Positions 25,042 to 33,884 of a stretch of DNA of 64,000 nucleotides are shown in pieces. Below the pieces are notes generated by a model that worked only from the letters and a program-made list of their open reading frames with translations, did not search any database and had not been told where the DNA came from. The stretch comes from Streptomyces sp. NRRL F-4489. GTDB taxonomy: Bacteria > Actinomycetota > Actinomycetes > Streptomycetales > Streptomycetaceae. The position numbers and the translations under genes were made by a program. Where the stretch lies: positions 33,243 to 97,242 of the forward strand of contig NZ_LLZI01000231.1 of the NCBI RefSeq assembly GCF_001509485.1, read 5' to 3'. Each line of letters starts with the position of its first letter. Within the stretch, counting starts at the first letter, position 1.

Positions 25042-26387
25042 ACGACGGCAGGCGCGAGCGGCCCCGGGAGGGGAGCGGCACTCCAGGGACGGCCGGTGCC
25101 TCCGGGACGGCCGGTCCCCGGCGGCCCGGTGTCGCCCGGCGCGGGTTCCTGCGCGGCGCGGCCCTGGCCGGCGCCGGACTCGCGGCCGGGGGAGCCGCCG
25201 CGGCAGCGGCCCCCACCGCATCCGTCCCGTCCCCGTACGCGGACGGCGCCGCGCCGCCCCCGCCGCTGGCCGGCACCGCCCCGCTCCCCGTCCCGTTCCA
25301 CGGCCCCCACCAGGCCGCGATCCTCACCCCGCCGCGCCGGGTCACCGCGTACACCGCGTTCGACGTCACCGCCGAGAGCCGCCGGGACCTCGCCGAGCTG
25401 CTGCGCACCCTGACCGAACGGGCCCGCTTCCTGACCGGCGGCGGGGTGCCGGACCCGCTCGGCGTGACCGGCCCGCCCGCCGACTCCGGCATCCTCGGGC
25501 CCCGGCTGCCGGCCGGCGCGCTGGCGGTCACCGTGGGCGTCGGCGCCTCGCTGTTCGACGACCGGTTCGGCCTGCGCGCCCGCGCCCCGCGCCGGCTGAC
25601 CGCGATGCCGTCCTTCCCCGACGACGACCTCCAGCCCGCCTGGTGCCACGGCGACCTCAGCGTCCAACTCTGCGCCGACGACACCGACACCGTGCTGCAC
25701 GCCCTGCGCGACCTCACCCGGCACACCCGCGGCGGCCTCCAGGTCCGCTGGCGGCTGGACGGTTTCGCCAGCCCGCCCCGCCCCTCCGGCACCCCCCGCA
25801 ACCTCTTCGGCTTCAAGGACGGCACCGCCAACCCCGACCCCGGCTCGGCCCGCGAGATGCGGGACCTGGTGTGGGTCGGCCGGGGCGCGGGCGAGCCGGA
25901 CTGGGCGGCCGGCGGCAGCTACCAGGTCGTCCGGCTGATCCGGATGCTGGTGGAGTTCTGGGACCGGGTCTCGCTCACCGAGCAGGAGCGGATGATCGGC
26001 CGCGCCCGGGAATCCGGCGCCCCGCTCGACGGCGACGACGAGTTCGCCACCCCCGACTACCCCGGCGACCCCAAGGGCGACGTCATCCCGCTCGACAGCC
26101 ACATCCGCAAGGCCAACCCGCGCACCCCGGACACGGCAGGCCAGCGCCTGCTGCGCCGCGCCTACAACTACGACCGCGGCACGGACGCCAACGGCAACCT
26201 CGACATGGGCCTGCTCTTCTGCTGCTACCAGCAGGACCTGGCCCGCCAGTTCGCCACCGTCCAGCGCCGGCTGGCGGGCGAGCCGCTGACCGACTACCTC
26301 ACCCCGTTCGGCGGTGGCTACTTCTTCGCCCTGCCCGGCGTACGGGACGCGGCGGACTGGTACGGCCGGGGCCTCCTGGAGACGTAG
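25038..26387 (+). CDS. efeB: EfeB-type Dyp peroxidase, Tat-exported
   Basis: This 449-residue Dyp-type heme peroxidase belongs to an Efe iron system and acts outside the cell on ferrous iron or heme. It has a twin-arginine signal ([15 protein letters not shown], about residues 33-48), the Dyp signature [10 protein letters not shown], the proximal heme His in [10 protein letters not shown] and the distal Arg region RRAYNYDRG. The GTG at 25038 overlaps the efeO stop by four bases and has GGAGG upstream. It is a paralogue of the gene at 53456-54730; this set lacks a permease. Confidence 0.92.
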   Translation: MNDGRRERPREGSGTPGTAGASGTAGPRRPGVARRGFLRGAALAGAGLAAGGAAAAAAPTASVPSPYADGAAPPPPLAGTAPLPVPFHGPHQAAILTPPRRVTAYTAFDVTAESRRDLAELLRTLTERARFLTGGGVPDPLGVTGPPADSGILGPRLPAGALAVTVGVGASLFDDRFGLRARAPRRLTAMPSFPDDDLQPAWCHGDLSVQLCADDTDTVLHALRDLTRHTRGGLQVRWRLDGFASPPRPSGTPRNLFGFKDGTANPDPGSAREMRDLVWVGRGAGEPDWAAGGSYQVVRLIRMLVEFWDRVSLTEQERMIGRARESGAPLDGDDEFATPDYPGDPKGDVIPLDSHIRKANPRTPDTAGQRLLRRAYNYDRGTDANGNLDMGLLFCCYQQDLARQFATVQRRLAGEPLTDYLTPFGGGYFFALPGVRDAADWYGRGLLET

Positions 26388-26639
26388 CCCGCCCCGTACG
26401 GGCGCGACCTCCCGGCGCCGCGGTCCGGCCGCCACCGCGTGCGGCCCGCCCCCCGTTCGCGTAGAACGGAACCACCGCCACCCGCGGCCCAACGGTCAAC
26501 AGAGAGTCAAGCTTTGCCCTCGGACACCTGACCGGGTGTTCACCCAGGCGCCATCATGGCTCTGCCCCGCCGCCGCCCGTCCGGCAGAGCATCCGGCCGT
26601 ACGGAACACCCGCGAACCGCCCGGAGGATGAGGACCACG

Positions 26640-28484
26640 ATGGCCACAAGGGGAAAGACCCGAGCGAGCAGAACCCTCGCCGCCGTCACCGGAGCCCTGG
26701 CGCTCACCGCACTGGGCGGCACCGCGCCCGCCCTGGCCGCCGGCGGCCCGCACCCCGGCCCCTCCGGGACGGCCACGCCCGTCAAGCACGTCGTCGTGAT
26801 CTTCGACGAGAACATCTCCTTCGACCACTACTTCGCCACCTACCCCAAGGCCGCCAACACCGACGGGACCCGCTTCACCCCGTCCCCGAAGACCCCGCGC
26901 GATATCGACAACCTGCGCACCGCCGGCCTGCTGACGCACAATCCCAACCAGTACCTCCCCAAGCGGCTCACCCCCCAGCAGGCCATGACCTGCGACCAGA
27001 ACCACGAGTACGGCCCCGAGCAGTACGCCTACCACGGCGGCAAGGCGGACCGGTTCGTCCAGAACACGGACTCCGGCAAGTGCTCCGGCGGCCTCTTCGG
27101 CGAGCCCGGCCTCGTCATGGACTACTACGACGGCAACACCGTCACCGGCCTGTGGAATTACGCCCAGCACTACGCCCTCAACGACCGCTCCTTCGGCTCG
27201 GTCTACGGCCCCTCCACCCCCGGCGCCATCAACCTCGTCTCCGGCAACACCCACGGTGTGATCTCCACCGACCCGGCCTCCGGCACCGAGAACCCCCGGC
27301 AGACCGCCAAGCCGGACAGCTACGCCGTCCAGTCGCCGGACGCCCGCGGCGTCGGCACGATGATCAACGATCCGGAGCCGGCCTACGACGACTGCTCCGG
27401 CAAGGACCACACCGGCAAGAGCCCGCTCGCCGCGATGCGCGGCCGGAACATCGGCGATCTGCTCAACTCCCGCGGCGTGAGCTGGGGTTGGTTCCAGGGC
27501 GGTTTCCGGCCCAGCACCCCCTGGGACGGCAAGCCGGGCCACTACGCCCAGTGCCGCGGCACCACCCACACCAACGTGGGCGGCGCGGCGGTGGTGGACT
27601 ACAGCCCGCACCACGCCCCGTTCATGTACTACCGCTCCACGGCCAACCCCCACCACCTGCCGCCCCGCAGCGTGGACGAGATCGGCCACGCCGGGCAGGC
27701 CAACCACAACTACGACCTGACCGACTTCGACGCCGCGCTGCGCGCCGGCAAGCTCCCGGCCGTCAGCTTCCTCAAGGCCCCCGCCTACCAGGACGGCCAC
27801 GCCGGCTACTCCGACCCGCTGGACGAGCAGCACTTCCTCGTCGACCAGATCAACCGCATCCAGCGCGCGCCGCAGTGGAAGGACACCGCCGTGATCGTCG
27901 CCTACGACGACTCGGACGGCTGGTACGACCACGTCTACGCGCCGCCGCGCAACGGCTCCAAGGACACCACGACCGGCTCCAACGGCAAGCCCACCGACAG
28001 CCCGGCCTGCCAGTCCGGACCGCCGGCCGCCGGCGGCTACCAGGACCGCTGCGGCCCGGGCACCCGCCAGCCGCTGCTGGTCATCTCCCCGTTCAGCCGG
28101 ACCAACCACATCGACCACACCGCCACCGAGCAGACCTCGGTGATCAAATTCATCGAGGACAACTGGCACACCGGGCGGATCGGCGACGCCTCGTTCGACG
28201 CCCGGGCCGGCTCGCTGAACGGGATGTTCGACTTCCGGCACCCCAACAACAAGCAGGTGCTGCTCCACCCGGACGGCTCGGTCGCGTCCGTGGGCCCGAT
28301 CCGGCCGGTCAAGCCGGTGCGGACCAGCATCGTCCAGGGGCCCGCGATGCAGACCACCGCGGCGGCCGGGGAGGAGTCCGGCTTCCCGGTCCTGCCGGCC
28401 GGTATCGCCGCGGCGGCGGTCGCGGCCGGCGCCACCGGCACGGTGTTCGCCCTGCGGCGGCGCAAGGCGCAGCGCACCGGCTGA
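26640..28484 (+). CDS. Secreted phospholipase C / acid phosphatase family enzyme
   Basis: This 614-residue enzyme belongs to the bacterial phosphatidylcholine-hydrolysing phospholipase C / AcpA family. It has a signal peptide (about 1-32), the catalytic start HVVVIFDENISFDHYFATYP, GLFGEPGLVMDYYDGN, SGNTHG, YDDSDGWYDHV, and a C-terminal membrane helix (about 582-604) followed by RRRKAQR, which anchors it to the cell surface. It probably cleaves phospholipid head groups or phosphate esters. I chose the ATG at 26640, five bases after GAGGA; the ATG at 26628 sits directly on GGAGG. Confidence 0.9.
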   Translation: MATRGKTRASRTLAAVTGALALTALGGTAPALAAGGPHPGPSGTATPVKHVVVIFDENISFDHYFATYPKAANTDGTRFTPSPKTPRDIDNLRTAGLLTHNPNQYLPKRLTPQQAMTCDQNHEYGPEQYAYHGGKADRFVQNTDSGKCSGGLFGEPGLVMDYYDGNTVTGLWNYAQHYALNDRSFGSVYGPSTPGAINLVSGNTHGVISTDPASGTENPRQTAKPDSYAVQSPDARGVGTMINDPEPAYDDCSGKDHTGKSPLAAMRGRNIGDLLNSRGVSWGWFQGGFRPSTPWDGKPGHYAQCRGTTHTNVGGAAVVDYSPHHAPFMYYRSTANPHHLPPRSVDEIGHAGQANHNYDLTDFDAALRAGKLPAVSFLKAPAYQDGHAGYSDPLDEQHFLVDQINRIQRAPQWKDTAVIVAYDDSDGWYDHVYAPPRNGSKDTTTGSNGKPTDSPACQSGPPAAGGYQDRCGPGTRQPLLVISPFSRTNHIDHTATEQTSVIKFIEDNWHTGRIGDASFDARAGSLNGMFDFRHPNNKQVLLHPDGSVASVGPIRPVKPVRTSIVQGPAMQTTAAAGEESGFPVLPAGIAAAAVAAGATGTVFALRRRKAQRTG

Positions 28485-28711
28485 GCCGGGGGGTGGCGGA
28501 CGGGCCCGGCCGCGCGCCGCCCCGCCTGCGCCATCGCGCCTACGCCGCCCCGCCTACACCCGAAGAACCCCCCGCCGTCCACCGTTCCGCCCAGGGCGGT
28601 GGGCCCGGCGGGGGAGGGGCGGGCCGCGGCGGCTCCTCCCCGGGGACGGTTTCGCGCGGCGTCCGGGGGACCGCCGCATCGGCCCGGCCGCCACCGGCAA
28701 CACGTACGGCC

Positions 28712-29632
28712 GTGACCACCACGACGTACCGACCCGACCACCCGCCCCGCACCACCCGGGCCCGCGGACCCGGGTGGCGGGCCTGCGGCCGGGCCCTGGC
28801 CGGCGGCGCGGTGATGGCCTGCGCGCTGGGCGCCGGCAACGCCGCCGGCCCGGCCCTGGCCCGCCTCCTCGGCGCCCGCGGCTACCTCGCGGAGCTGCTG
28901 CCCGCCGCCCTGGTGACCCTCCTCGCGGTCCCCGCCGTCCTCGCCCTGCGCCGCGCCGCGCCGCCCGCGCCCGCCCTGGGCCTCGGCCCCCGGCACGGGG
29001 CGCTGCCCGGTCTGCTGCGCGGGCTCGGCACCACGGCGGGCTGCGCCGCCCTGGTCCTCGGGGCGGGCACCGCGGCCGGCTGGGTCCACTGGTCCGCGCT
29101 CGACCCGCCGGCCCTGCTCGGCTTCCTGCTCCGCAACGCCCCGGTGGCCCTGCTGCTGGAGGCCCTGCCGGAGGAGACCACCCTGCGCGGCCATACGTGG
29201 ACCGCGCTGAGCGCCCGCTTCGGCGGGGCGGCCACGGCCCTCGGTACGACGCTGGTCTTCCTGCTCGTCCCGGCCGCCGCCGCGGTCGTCCAGACCGTCC
29301 TGGCGCCGCTGCTGGGCGGGCCGCCGCCGTCCGGCCTGACCCCGGCGGGCGGCGACCCGATCGGCTACCTCGTCCTGCTCACCGTCTTCGGCCTGACTCT
29401 GGTCGCCGCCCGCACCGCGCCCGGCACCGCCCCGCTGTGGACCGCGATCGGCACCCACCTCGGCTTCCTCAGCGTCAACCGCGTGGTCTTCCAGGGCCTG
29501 GCCCGCGACGCCGGCTGGTCGGCGGCGATCGCCCCGGCGCACGCCGCGGTACTGGAACTGGCCTGGCTGGCGGCCACCGCCGCGGCCTTCACCGCCCTCC
29601 GCCGCACGGCCCGCCACCGGGGTCCGGTCTGA
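28712..29632 (+). CDS. CPBP family intramembrane glutamic endopeptidase
   Basis: This 306-residue protein has about eight membrane helices. It carries the CPBP/CAAX-protease motif EExxxR (LPEETTLRG, near 155-163) and a later histidine motif (GTHLGFLSVNR, near 255-265). Such proteins cleave within or near the membrane, or serve in immunity to bacteriocins; the substrate is unknown. The start is uncertain: I chose the GTG at 28712, which has no strong ribosome site. The 227 bp upstream hold only small GC palindromes (for example CCGCCC-A-GGGCGG). Confidence 0.75.
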   Translation: MTTTTYRPDHPPRTTRARGPGWRACGRALAGGAVMACALGAGNAAGPALARLLGARGYLAELLPAALVTLLAVPAVLALRRAAPPAPALGLGPRHGALPGLLRGLGTTAGCAALVLGAGTAAGWVHWSALDPPALLGFLLRNAPVALLLEALPEETTLRGHTWTALSARFGGAATALGTTLVFLLVPAAAAVVQTVLAPLLGGPPPSGLTPAGGDPIGYLVLLTVFGLTLVAARTAPGTAPLWTAIGTHLGFLSVNRVVFQGLARDAGWSAAIAPAHAAVLELAWLAATAAAFTALRRTARHRGPV

Positions 29633-29660
29633 TGGCCCGCCGCCGCCCCGCCCGGCACCC

Positions 29661-30722
29661 TCACAGCTCCCGGTCCGGCCAGTCCAGCAGCCGCGCCCCG
29701 ATGACCGCCGTGTGCAGCGTGTACCGGTGGAGCGGATCGGCCGGGTCCACCCCCGTCAACTGCCGCACCCGCGCCAGCCGGTACGTCAGCGCCCGTACGC
29801 TCAGCGACAGCCGCCGGGCCGCCTCCGCCGCGACACAGCCCGCGTCGAAGTACACCGACAGCGTCTCCAGCAGCGGCCCGGCCCCGCCCCGCGCTTCCTG
29901 GAGCGGCCCCAGCGTGCTGCGCACCAGATCCGCCATCGCCTCCCGGTCCCGGGTCAGTACGGGATAGACCAGCAGGTCAGCGGCGTACAGGACGGGTTCG
30001 CCCAGCCCCATCCGGCCGGCCAGCTCCAGCGCGTTCAAGGCTTCCTCGTACGACTGGACGATGCCCCCGGCGCCGCTGTGCGTCCGGCCCACCGCGACCC
30101 GGCCGCCGCCGGTCGCCCGGTGCGCCTCCCGCGCGAAGTGGGCCAGCACCTCCGCCGGATCGCCCGGGGCGACGCAGATCAGCCGCCCCTCCTTCGTGGT
30201 CAGCAGCGACTGCCGGTCCCCGAACCGCCCCACCAGCGCCTGCTGCACCCGCCGCGCCACCGGATCGGCCTCCGCGTACGCCTCCGGCCCCTCGGCCACC
30301 GCCACCGCGTGGGCGTGCGAGAGCCGCAGCCCGAACCGCTCGGCCCGCTCCGCCAGCCGCCCCAGATCGCTGCCCCCGTAGAGCAGGTCGTCGATGAACT
30401 CCCGGCGCGCGGCCTCCTCCTTGCGCACCGCGAGGTGCTGCGCCCGCTCGTAGCCGACGGCCAGCGCGTCCACGGCCTGGGCGAGCACCGCCAGTACGCT
30501 GTCGGCCGGCGCCGAGGCCCTGCGCGGCCAGGCCGCCCTGGTCACCGCCAGATGCGCGTTCACCAGGGCCCGCAGGCTGTGCCCGGCCTCGGCGGCCCGC
30601 TCCCCGGCCGTCCGCCGCGCTTCCAACTCCGCGCGGTCCAGCCGCCGCCCGGTCCGCGCGACCTCCGCCAGCACCTGCGCGTACCCGGCCACGAACTCCT
30701 CGGGCAGCTCCCGCCCCGTCAC
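29661..30722 (-). CDS. PucR/CdaR-type transcriptional regulator
   Basis: This 353-residue regulator has a helical N-terminal region (about 1-120), a central GGDEF-like domain (about 130-270) and a C-terminal PucR helix-turn-helix (DAGCVAAEAARRLSLSVRALTYRLARVRQLTG, about 300-330). The YFDAG...AA...L..H.NTL/RALTYRL pattern is characteristic. It starts at a GTG at 30722 with TTGACG direct repeats farther upstream. No co-transcribed enzyme is obvious, and the kinase gene ends 132 bp upstream. Confidence 0.88.
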   Translation of the reverse strand: MTGRELPEEFVAGYAQVLAEVARTGRRLDRAELEARRTAGERAAEAGHSLRALVNAHLAVTRAAWPRRASAPADSVLAVLAQAVDALAVGYERAQHLAVRKEEAARREFIDDLLYGGSDLGRLAERAERFGLRLSHAHAVAVAEGPEAYAEADPVARRVQQALVGRFGDRQSLLTTKEGRLICVAPGDPAEVLAHFAREAHRATGGGRVAVGRTHSGAGGIVQSYEEALNALELAGRMGLGEPVLYAADLLVYPVLTRDREAMADLVRSTLGPLQEARGGAGPLLETLSVYFDAGCVAAEAARRLSLSVRALTYRLARVRQLTGVDPADPLHRYTLHTAVIGARLLDWPDREL

Positions 30723-30854
30723 CCGTCCTCACCCCTCGGCGCCCTCGTGACGTGCTCTTTTGACGTCCCCTTGACGCTTTCCTAACACACCGGGGTACGG
30801 CGCGTCCGGCCGGGCGGGAGGTTGACGACAGGCGGGACTTCGGCGACAGGTGCC

Positions 30855-32882
30855 CTACTGGCCGCCGTTCACCACCGCCCGCTCCACCGCCCCGTCCTCG
30901 ACGTTCCACCGCTTGAGGATCCTGCGGTACTCGCCGCCGGCGATCAGGCGGTCGAGGGCGTCGCGGACGGCGTCGCGCAGGGCGGGCTGGCTCCGGGCGA
31001 CCGCGATACCGTACGGCACCGGGTCGATCTGCTTGCCGGCCAGCTTCAGGCCGTCCCCGCCCGGGCGGGTCGCCTGGGCGTGCGCCGCGACCGGGTAGTC
31101 GTCCAGGCAGGCCACCGCCCGGCCCGCGGCGAGGGCGGCGTACAGCTCGGCCGAGGAGTCCACCTCCACCACCGCCACCTTCGCGGTGGGCTGCCGGTTC
31201 ACCTGCTGGACGTAGTCCTGCGCCGGGGTGCCGCGCTGCACGGCGACGGTCAGGCCCGGCAGGTCCTCCGGGCCGTGGACGCCCGACGGGTTGCCCTTGC
31301 GGACGACGAGCTGGAGCCCGGCCCGGAAGTAGTCGACCAGATCGACCCCGGCGCCGGTCACCGCACCGTCGCCGCGCCCCTCCTGCCGCGCCTTCGTATC
31401 GGTCAGCGCCGACATCACCAGCGCGAAGCGGCCCGAGTTCAGGCCGGTGAGCAGGGTGTCGAACGCGGCGTTGCGGAACGCGACCCGGATGCCCAGCTCG
31501 CGGCCGAGGGCCTCCGCGAGGTCGATGTCGAGGCCGGTGGGCCGGTCGGCGGTGAGGAAGTCCATCGGCGGGTACGCCAGGTCGGAGCCGATCGTCAGCA
31601 CCCCGGCGTCCCGCAGCGCCTTGGGCAGTTGGGCCGCGGCCGAGCCGGAGGCGCCGCCGGTGGCCGCCCCGCCGGGCGTCGGCGCCCCGGCCGTACCGTT
31701 GCCCGCCGCGTCCCCGGCGTTCGCCCGCAGCGTCCACGCCAGCGCCCCGCCGCCGGCCGCGACGCCGGCGCCGGCCAGCGCGGCGAGCAGCCGGCGCCGG
31801 CTCGGCCGGGCGGCGGCGGGCGCCAGCGGCAGGGTGGGCGGCGCCGGGGTCGCGGCCGGCGGGTACGGCGCGGGGTAGGGCGGGGCGCCGTACGGGCCGT
31901 TCGGCGGGGGAGTGCCGTGGGCCGGGGCGGGGGATTGGGGCTGGGGCTCGTACGGGGGCGGGGCGAAAGGGGCGCCGGCCGTGCCCATCGCCGGGGTGCG
32001 GGGATCGCCGAGCCGTTCGGACAGCCGCTCCAGCTCCCCGATGAGCGCGTACGGCAGCCAGTCGCCGCCGTACGGGCCGGCCGGCCCGACCCGCGCCATC
32101 AGCGCCGGCAGGTCCGGCCGCCGGGCCGGCTCCTTGGCCAGGCAGTCCGCCGCCACCTCCCGCAGCCCGTCCGGGAGCCCGTCCAGCCGGGGCTCCTCGT
32201 GCACCGTGCGGTACATCAGGATCTGCGGCTCGGCGCTCCCGTACGGACCGGCGCCGGTCGCCGCGAAGACGATCACCCCGCCGAGCGCGAAGACGTCCGC
32301 CGCGCCCGTGATCCCCGGGCCGCTCATGGAGAGCTGCTCGGGCGCCATGAAGCCGGGGGTGCCCATGGTGGTGCCGGTCACCGTCAGCGCGGTGTCCGCG
32401 GCGGAGTGCGCGATACCGAAGTCGATGACGCGCGGGCCGCCGGCCGTGAGCAGGATGTTGGACGGTTTGAGGTCGCGGTGCACCAGGCCGTGCGCGTGCA
32501 CCGCCGCCAGCGCGTGCAGCAGACCGGCCGTCAGCAGCCGCACGGTGGGCCCGGGCAGCGGCCCGGCGTTCTGCACCGCGGCGGACAGCGGGAGGCCCGG
32601 CACGTACTCGGTGGCCATCCAGGGCACCTCGTCGTGCGGCGCGGCGTCCACCACCGGCGCGACGAACGGCCCGCCCACCCGCTGGGCGGCGGCCACCTCC
32701 CGGGCGAACCGCTTCCGGAAGCCGGGGTCGTCGGCGAGTTCGGAGCGCGCGGTCTTCACCGCCACCGACCGCCCGTCCGCCGCACGGCCGAGATAGACCC
32801 GCCCCATGCCGCCGCCACCGAGCAGCCCGATGATCCGGAATGGACCGATCTGTTGCGGATCGCCCTTGCCCAGCGGTCGCAC
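30855..32882 (-). CDS. Ser/Thr protein kinase fused to an extracellular SBP_bac_3 domain
   Basis: This 675-residue receptor kinase has a cytoplasmic Hanks-type kinase (about 13-270) with a complete set: GLLGGGGMGRVYLG, VAVK (K43), HRDLKPSN (D137), DFG (D154) and GTPGFMAPEQ. A Pro-rich linker, one transmembrane helix (about 365-384) and a family-3 solute-binding domain (about 420-665) follow, the last with YPPMDFLTADRPTGLDIDLA. The last part resembles amino-acid-binding proteins of ABC importers. I infer ligand-controlled phosphorylation. I chose the GTG at 32882, five bases after GGGGG; one at 32894 is possible. Confidence 0.9.
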   Translation of the reverse strand: MRPLGKGDPQQIGPFRIIGLLGGGGMGRVYLGRAADGRSVAVKTARSELADDPGFRKRFAREVAAAQRVGGPFVAPVVDAAPHDEVPWMATEYVPGLPLSAAVQNAGPLPGPTVRLLTAGLLHALAAVHAHGLVHRDLKPSNILLTAGGPRVIDFGIAHSAADTALTVTGTTMGTPGFMAPEQLSMSGPGITGAADVFALGGVIVFAATGAGPYGSAEPQILMYRTVHEEPRLDGLPDGLREVAADCLAKEPARRPDLPALMARVGPAGPYGGDWLPYALIGELERLSERLGDPRTPAMGTAGAPFAPPPYEPQPQSPAPAHGTPPPNGPYGAPPYPAPYPPAATPAPPTLPLAPAAARPSRRRLLAALAGAGVAAGGGALAWTLRANAGDAAGNGTAGAPTPGGAATGGASGSAAAQLPKALRDAGVLTIGSDLAYPPMDFLTADRPTGLDIDLAEALGRELGIRVAFRNAAFDTLLTGLNSGRFALVMSALTDTKARQEGRGDGAVTGAGVDLVDYFRAGLQLVVRKGNPSGVHGPEDLPGLTVAVQRGTPAQDYVQQVNRQPTAKVAVVEVDSSAELYAALAAGRAVACLDDYPVAAHAQATRPGGDGLKLAGKQIDPVPYGIAVARSQPALRDAVRDALDRLIAGGEYRRILKRWNVEDGAVERAVVNGGQ

Positions 32883-32900
32883 TCCTACCCCCACCCGTGC

Positions 32901-32919
32901 CTGCGGTCGTCAACCGCAG
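32901..32919. promoter_or_regulatory. Inverted repeat CTGCGGT-N5-ACCGCAG before the kinase gene
   Basis: Perfect 7-bp arms surround CGTCA, ending about 20 bp upstream of the kinase start. A weak GATACT lies just upstream on the minus strand. It could be an operator or a 5'-leader hairpin. Confidence 0.45.
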
Positions 32920-33020
32920 TATCGCTTACGCGGATTGAACGGCGTCCGGTGACCCGCGCGATCGGCCCGGCGGCTCCGGTGCGGAGGGCCGGGCCGCCGC
33001 CGGAAATCGGCGCGAACGGA

Positions 33021-33884
33021 TCAGGACCCGTCAGGGGCCCCCGCCACATCCTCAGCGCCCGTCCCCCCGGCCAGGAACTCGCGGGCGCCGCGCAGCGGGC
33101 TGCGCAGCCGCGACCGGGCCGCGCCGCTGTCCAGGCGGACGTCGAGCGCCCCCGGGAGCGGGGAGTCGGCCCGCCGGCCGGACGGCAGCAGGCCCGGGTC
33201 GAAGCCGTCCCGGCGGGCCATCAGCACCCCGGCCTCGTAGCGGCTGAGCGCGTCCGCGCCCGCCAGGTGCCACACCCCGCGCTCCCCGGACAGCGCCAAC
33301 TCCAGCAGCGCCCCGGCCAGATCGGCGACGTGCACCGGGCAGCGCACCTCGTCGGTGAACAGGGCGCCGCCGCGCCGCCCCGTCGTCAGCTCGTGCACCA
33401 GCCGCTCATGCGCCGACCGGCCGTCCCCCATGATCAGCGACGTCCGGGCCACCACCGCGTCCGGCGCCACCAGCCGTACGCCCGTCTCGGCCGCGGCCTT
33501 CGCCGCCCCGTACGGCGTCACCGGGTCGGGCGGACAGCTCTCGTCGTAGCGCACCCGGGCGCCGGAGAACACCGCGTCGCTGGAGACGTGCACCAGGCGG
33601 CAGCCCTGCCGGACGGCGGCCTGCGCGACGCGCACCGCGCCCTCCGCGGTGACCGCCCAATCCGCCTGGCCGCTGGACGCGTTGATGACGGCCGCGGGCG
33701 CCACCTCGCCGAGCAGGGCGGTGAGCTGCGCCGGGTCCCGGACGTCGAGGTGGTGCCAGGCGGCGGCCGGGGCGGTGCCGGGCCGGGTGGCGAAGGTCGC
33801 GGCCGTGTCGTGCCCGGCCGCGGCGGCCCGGCGCACCAGCTCGGCCCCCAGATACCCGCTGCCGCCGATGACGAGGACGGTCAT
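33021..33884 (-). CDS. RmlD-like NAD(P)-dependent sugar-nucleotide reductase
   Basis: This 287-residue extended SDR has an N-terminal Rossmann motif (GGSGYLGAELVRR), LVHVSSDAVFSG and the catalytic YGAAK with an RmlD-like surround (DPVTPYGAAKAAAE). It resembles dTDP-4-dehydrorhamnose reductase, though no other rhamnose gene is present, so the substrate is open. The ATG at 33884 overlaps the amidase stop by four bases (ATGA), indicating translational coupling with the upstream secreted amidase. Confidence 0.82.
   Translation of the reverse strand: MTVLVIGGSGYLGAELVRRAAAAGHDTAATFATRPGTAPAAAWHHLDVRDPAQLTALLGEVAPAAVINASSGQADWAVTAEGAVRVAQAAVRQGCRLVHVSSDAVFSGARVRYDESCPPDPVTPYGAAKAAAETGVRLVAPDAVVARTSLIMGDGRSAHERLVHELTTGRRGGALFTDEVRCPVHVADLAGALLELALSGERGVWHLAGADALSRYEAGVLMARRDGFDPGLLPSGRRADSPLPGALDVRLDSGAARSRLRSPLRGAREFLAGGTGAEDVAGAPDGS

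Noticed and set aside
23521..25221. Upstream in-frame extension of the COG4705 gene
   Set aside because: It is antisense to efeO, and the true start at 23520 has a good ribosome site and begins just before the first membrane helix.
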